A stretch of 64,000 bases of DNA from Ancistrus triradiatus (Eukaryota > Chordata > Actinopteri > Siluriformes > Loricariidae), in NCBI GenBank assembly GCA_025084515.1, contig JAJAGP010000020.1, forward strand, positions 620,001-684,000, read 5' to 3'. The position numbers and the translations under genes were made by a program. Shown here piece after piece: positions 25,301 through 31,300 of the stretch (position 1 is its first letter; each line of letters starts with the position of its first letter). The notes beneath the pieces are model-generated. The model searched no databases. It was given only the letters and a program-made list of their open reading frames with translations, and was not told where the DNA came from.

Positions 25301-28300
25301 AAGACGCTGTCAGATGATGATCCATGGCCAGCTTAGATTGCTGAAGCACAGTTCCACACATGCACCATTGGGAATATATAACATGTTTTACCCAGTGAGC
25401 AGCTTCTCTTCTATTCACATTTTATACAAATTAATGGAACGGTACAGAACTACAGGTCCTATTTTCTACTACATCATCCATCTCGCTGAACATCTAGCAG
25501 ATGATTCTGCTCCAGGCACTCTAATTCTATACTTACACACCCACAATGGTGCAACTGTATGCCATTTTCTTCTGAACAGATGTAATTATACAGTTCAATC
25601 GTCTGATGAGGCCTATGCATATCAATCTTGGGTATCGATCCACTGTACACCAACAGCACATTACTACAGGAGAGCTGAGGCTGATCACTCATTGGTACAT
25701 TTTTGGGCATGAAGCTGCCTGACAGAGCAAAACTTCTTCAAAGTTACTATGGAGGAGTACAGCCAAGAGTGACATTCTTCAGAAGGCTTTAAAATGAATT
25801 GTACAACTACAGTGGTACCTCGCAACTCGTCGAGTTTGCTCGGTACTCGAGCACTTGCCTAAACTTGTATGAGTTGAACTCATTTCAGCCGAAACTCGAT
25901 TCACGATTCAATACACGGTGATTCAGTCACAACAGTGACCATCTCTGCTGTGTTCACCATGTTTTTCTTCATTTCTACATCTACAATACTGTATTCTTAG
26001 TGCAAATAAGTCTCCAAGGGTCCCAAAAAGGCTAGTTTATAAGAGCCAACCAAAAGCTAAACAGGAACTGAATGCTCCAGAACACAGGCTGCAGAGCCCA
26101 GAGTTCACCAGTGGAGTAAGTGTGTTGCTTTTACTTTTCACTTTCAATCAATTACTCACTAAATTACATGAGATTTTTCAACACGATTATAAAATAAGCT
26201 TCGAGTTAATGATTTTGGCCAACTGTAGATTAATGTAAGTGTCGATGCTTAGGCTCCGCTAGTTATACAGTACAGACTATATTAAACTCATCATTTCATG
26301 ATACATTTAACTTATGATGGATTTGTCTGAACATAATTCCATCATAAATCAGGGAGCTCCTGTACAATACAACTCCATTAATGCATATAAATGGATGAAA
26401 ATAGATCACAGAAGAACTGAGCAAAGCTGCAATACGCATCAGATTAAAAAGAAGGTTTGCACTATGAGATTTTCAGCTTGATCTTGAAATTCTTTGGCCA
26501 TGAGTTTAGATCTTTGTGGCTCAGTGAGTAGCACCACCGCCTCACAGCAAGAAGGTCCTAGGTTCAATCCCAGCGTCGAGCAGTCTGGGTTCTTTCTGTC
26601 TGAGAGGAAACCAGAGCACCCAGAGTAAACCCACATGGACACGGGGAGGATATGCAAAGTCCAAACTTGACAAGCCTTCTGGCACGAATTAATGACGAGA
26701 ACCCGAGATACCACTGTATTTATTTTTCAAGAATGTCTGCAGAAAAAAAAATGTTGCTCACTAAGGCATGCACTAGTCACCTTAAAATAGCATCAGGCTT
26801 CAGAACAGGGTTATTAGTTTCAGATGCATCAACAATTCAAATACTTATAATTTTTAGCCAAAAATGGTCAGGCTGACACTTTGGGTTTTCAGCCAAAAGA
26901 AACAAAAGACAGACATATTTAATGAAAGGTTAAACTTCAGGCTGGGTCAGGGAACAGAGAAAAATATGTAAAAATGCAAACAAAGAGGATTTAGGGAACA
27001 GCAATTAAACTCTGCACACAAAAGCACATGGCTTCACCCAAACTCTACAGACAAGGGGTCTAAACAGGACGTGATTAAAGAAATATGGGACAAGTGAGAG
27101 AACTCAACACCCTAAATAACTTTAATCCTCCTCCATTAGATACAGCAAATTGTGTCTGCAGTTTCTGAAATACTCAGACCAGTCCATCTAGCACCAACAA
27201 CCATGCCACATTCAAATGTTTTCAAAATTTTAGGTTTCAGGCAAAGAATCACCATCTGATTCGATTTCTGGAAGTTGTGTCTGCTTTTGTGGAGTTTGCA
27301 TGTTCTTCCCATATCAGCATGGGTTTTCTATGGGTACTCTGGTTTCCTCACATATTCCCAAGACATGGTTAGGTTAACTGGCATCACTAGAAGTGCCCCA
27401 TTGTGAGTGTGTGTGCATGCCCTGTGATAGACTGATGCCTTGTCTAGGGTCAGATCCAGTTTTGTATCCTGTGCTGCCAGATGGGAACCGGCTCCTTGCG
27501 ATTCTGAATGGGGTTAAGCAGGTATGAACATGAATGAATGAACACAATGTTATCGTGACTAAAGTTCTACTTTTTCAATAATCTTATTTTAGTTTCCCAT
27601 TTCCTAACAAACAGCAGCATACATCAGGGAGGGTAAGGGCAAACACATGCCTCCTCTTTGGCACTGTTATGAACTGAACAGTGATAACAGCGATGCTACA
27701 CAATGTGTGTATTTTTATGCTTCATAGGAGTTTCATGCTAGAAGGATAATAAAAACAAAAGCTGTTTTGAAAAAGGGCATCTGCTGTATGCTATATAGTA
27801 AATAGCTGTATAGCTATATATCTATGCCTAACAAACAATATTTCTACAAATGTATTGAGGCAATCACATTTTAAATGGAAAATGTAGCCCTGTTATTTAT
27901 TTATTTGACTTATTCCGTATTTATGGATGAAAAGAGCACAGAAGAACCGAGCAAAGCTGCAATATGTATCAGCTTAAAAAGAAGGCTTTGCACTAGAACA
28001 TTTTCAGCTTGATCTTGTAGTTGCAGACAAACATTCTTTCTCCATGAGTTCAGATCTCTGATTATGGGGTGGCGCGGTGGGTAGCACCACCGCCTCACAG
28101 CAAGAAGGTCCTGGGTTCAAGCCCAGAGTGGAGTCTGCATGTCCTCCTCGGGTACTCCAGGTACTCTCCCACAGTCCAAAGACATGTTACGTTAACTGCT
28201 TACGCTAAACTGGCATTGACTGGAGTACCCTTGCGTATAGGTGTAACCTTGTCGTTGAAACTGCCACTGATAGCGACATTAAACAAACAAACATGGCTGA

Positions 28301-31300
28301 TTATGCGCCACTGTACGAAATTTAAAAACTGGATTCAGCAGATGAATTACAACTTCCCGGTATGTAGCTAGCTAACTATCTAACACTGTTTAAATGCATC
28401 AAGGTTATTAAACAGACAGAATGTTGTCCCAACACCACATTACATATGGTACTTCGCAATGCACCATGGGATACTTAATGGCCAAGATTCTGCAGTTTTT
28501 CCCAACACCGAATTTTTTTATATCAACAATCATATACTTATTTTCTATTTTGTTTTACTATTTAAATTGCTGAAATGCATCTCCCTATAGAGGTGCATGC
28601 AGCACATTGATTCCCTCACCCTTACACCTTTCGTTTCCTTACAACAGCTGGGCAGCACGGTGGCTTAGTGGGTAACCCCGCTTCCTCACAGCAAGAAGTC
28701 CTGGGTTCAATCCCAGAGTGGAGTGGCTTTTGTGTGGAGCCTGTGGGTTTAATCCGGTTTCCTCCCACAGTCCAAACACATGCATTAGGTTAACTGATTA
28801 ACTGTGGATAACAACATTAAAGAAACAAAAACACAAACATACCAACAGCTAATGTAACCACCAAAGCAATACACTCACCAGCAAAAACACTCAGACAGGT
28901 ACTCTGACATCAACAAGGCTTTTTCTCCCAGCAAACTGCCACGCAGTGGATATTTTCTCTCTTCAAGACCATTCTCTGTAAACCCTAGAGACGGCTGGGT
29001 GTAAAAATCCCAGAAGATCAGCAGTTTCTGAAATATTAAAACCAGCCCATCTAGCACCAACAACTATGCCACGTTAAAAGTCACTTAAATCACCTTTCTT
29101 CGCTGATACTTTGTTTATACTTCAGCGTCTTGTCTTTACCATGTCTACATGCCTAAACGCAAACCTAAAACAGCAGCTGATGAGTGCATATAGGATAAGT
29201 AGGTTAATTACTTTAATAATAAGGATAATATCCATATTGGACCATAGGGGTATATGCGGACTGGCGTTGTTCAAATGGGCATAATGCGGCACATACCCGC
29301 ATGTAATGATTCCCAGTTTGGTGATGCAAACAACTTGCAGTAATTTGCTATTGTTTGAAAGCCATATAATCAGATATAGAGAGCACACAACATTGGACAG
29401 TCTGCCAAAGAACCTAAGCCTTTATGTGAGACCTCCTACAGCGCGAGTTCTCTTATCATACAGGACAATCTGAAATTTCATCTCAAACCAGCCTAATAAC
29501 TGAAGTATTTCGAGTGACTGAATACAAATAGAACATGATGGTTCATGTAGTTCACCCAAACAATTCACCACAAAGCAGGTTCCCAGTGGAACGAATTTAG
29601 CAACGGGAGGTCACGTTCTCTGTTTTGGGTTTAAACACTGCACAGAAAAACAGAACGCTGCTGTGTCTGTGTCTGCCTAAAACAGAACAACCCATGTTAG
29701 CTTCTGCTCCTGCATTATGTAACGAGGATAATACCCTTTGTTGCCAGTCTGTCAGCACATCTGTAAGTTTCTCTCAGCACATATAAATAATGCAGAACCT
29801 TGACAGGATGAACGTGCATATCCTTTAATTAACACACTCAAAGTAGCATTGTGAGCAAAAACACATTCTAATATAACAGGTAATTAATTAGGCACTTGAC
29901 TTTATTAGGGTTGCAGTGCATTTAATATTGGCATCTTTAAAGACCAAGCTAATGAGAGGAAATTAGCTGCAGAACAAAACTTCAGCTTACATTATACAAC
30001 AGATGTAGTTTCAGTAGTATTCGTTTTAAGTACTGTATTACAATAAGCTTTATTTATATAGCACTCTTTCAAACAATGTTTTACAAAGTGCTTTACACAA
30101 GCAAAATAAAAAAAGTGTTAAAAACAAAAGAATACATCAAAGAATAGTAAAACAAGTAAACTGAAATGGGTTTATAAGAACCAAATAATCTACAATATAG
30201 CCAATTTCCCCCCTAGTCAAAGACTAGTGTCCAGTACTGCACGTTTTCTAACCTGGCTAGTCTCTATGCTGGCAGGACTTGTATAACTACAAAAACCTTA
30301 TATACACTTACATCCATCCTGCACTTCTCAGTGATGTGTGAATGTAGCACCTAGACTCAAATAATTACGACTGATCTGCCCAGAGAAACTGCGTGAGCCA
30401 CAATTCATTCAGAGCTAGCCACCGGCTTCACATGTCTCAGATGAAACACATGTCAACCTTCGCCTTGTTAAAATGGAGAGCTGCTGTGCTATCGTGGAGT
30501 GTGTGGGAACCGGCAATGACTAGCATCTGGAGAAAAATCGAGAAAACCTCACTAGCGGAACTGATCAACTAGTCCCACATTTTGGTTTAGATTAGCGCTC
30601 GTCTAGCATCAGGGGTGACTTTGGATCAGAGCTTTGGCAGGCAAGGGGGATTGCTGCAATTTTATTGTCAGGTTATCAGAGATAAACTTCCATTAAAATG
30701 GAAATAAAATAAAAATTATTACAAAAAACACCAACACACCTATATTCACCTAATTCTACCTGATGATAGCTGAAAAATCTAATAAAATACATTCACAGTA
30801 CTACACAAATTTTTGGTTTAAAACTACATTCCATTATTAATCACAGACAAAAGTGGTACTACAGATTTGCTTAGCTGCAATACCAATGTCACAACAACAT
30901 TCTACTGTCACAACAACGTTAGTAATAACTGTGGTGGCTTAAGTGGTTTTACCTTGGAAAAACGGTCCAGGGTTCAAATCCCGGCAAGCTGCCAATGTTG
31001 GCTCCTTGAGCAAGGCCCTTAAGCCACAATTGCTTGAGTTGTAATATTGTATCAGTTGTACCTTGTGCTGGATAACAGCTTCTTCTAATTGAGTAATTGT
31101 TCCTCAAATAACTGAATTATTGGGACTGGGGTAGCCTAGCGGGTAAGGTACTGGACTATGGACCAAAAAGTCCATATCTTCAATGATGGTACATATAGAT
31201 TAATAAAAGAAGCAAAGCTTTATGCATTAGTAATTTGTCAACTATTGTCTTTTAGTATACCCTATTTTAGTGTAGGCCCTAGAATGGACTGGCATTCCAT

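Noticed and set aside
25314..25712. 132-codon plus-strand frame
   Set aside because: No recognisable motif; length is within what chance gives in 64 kb of six-frame sequence.
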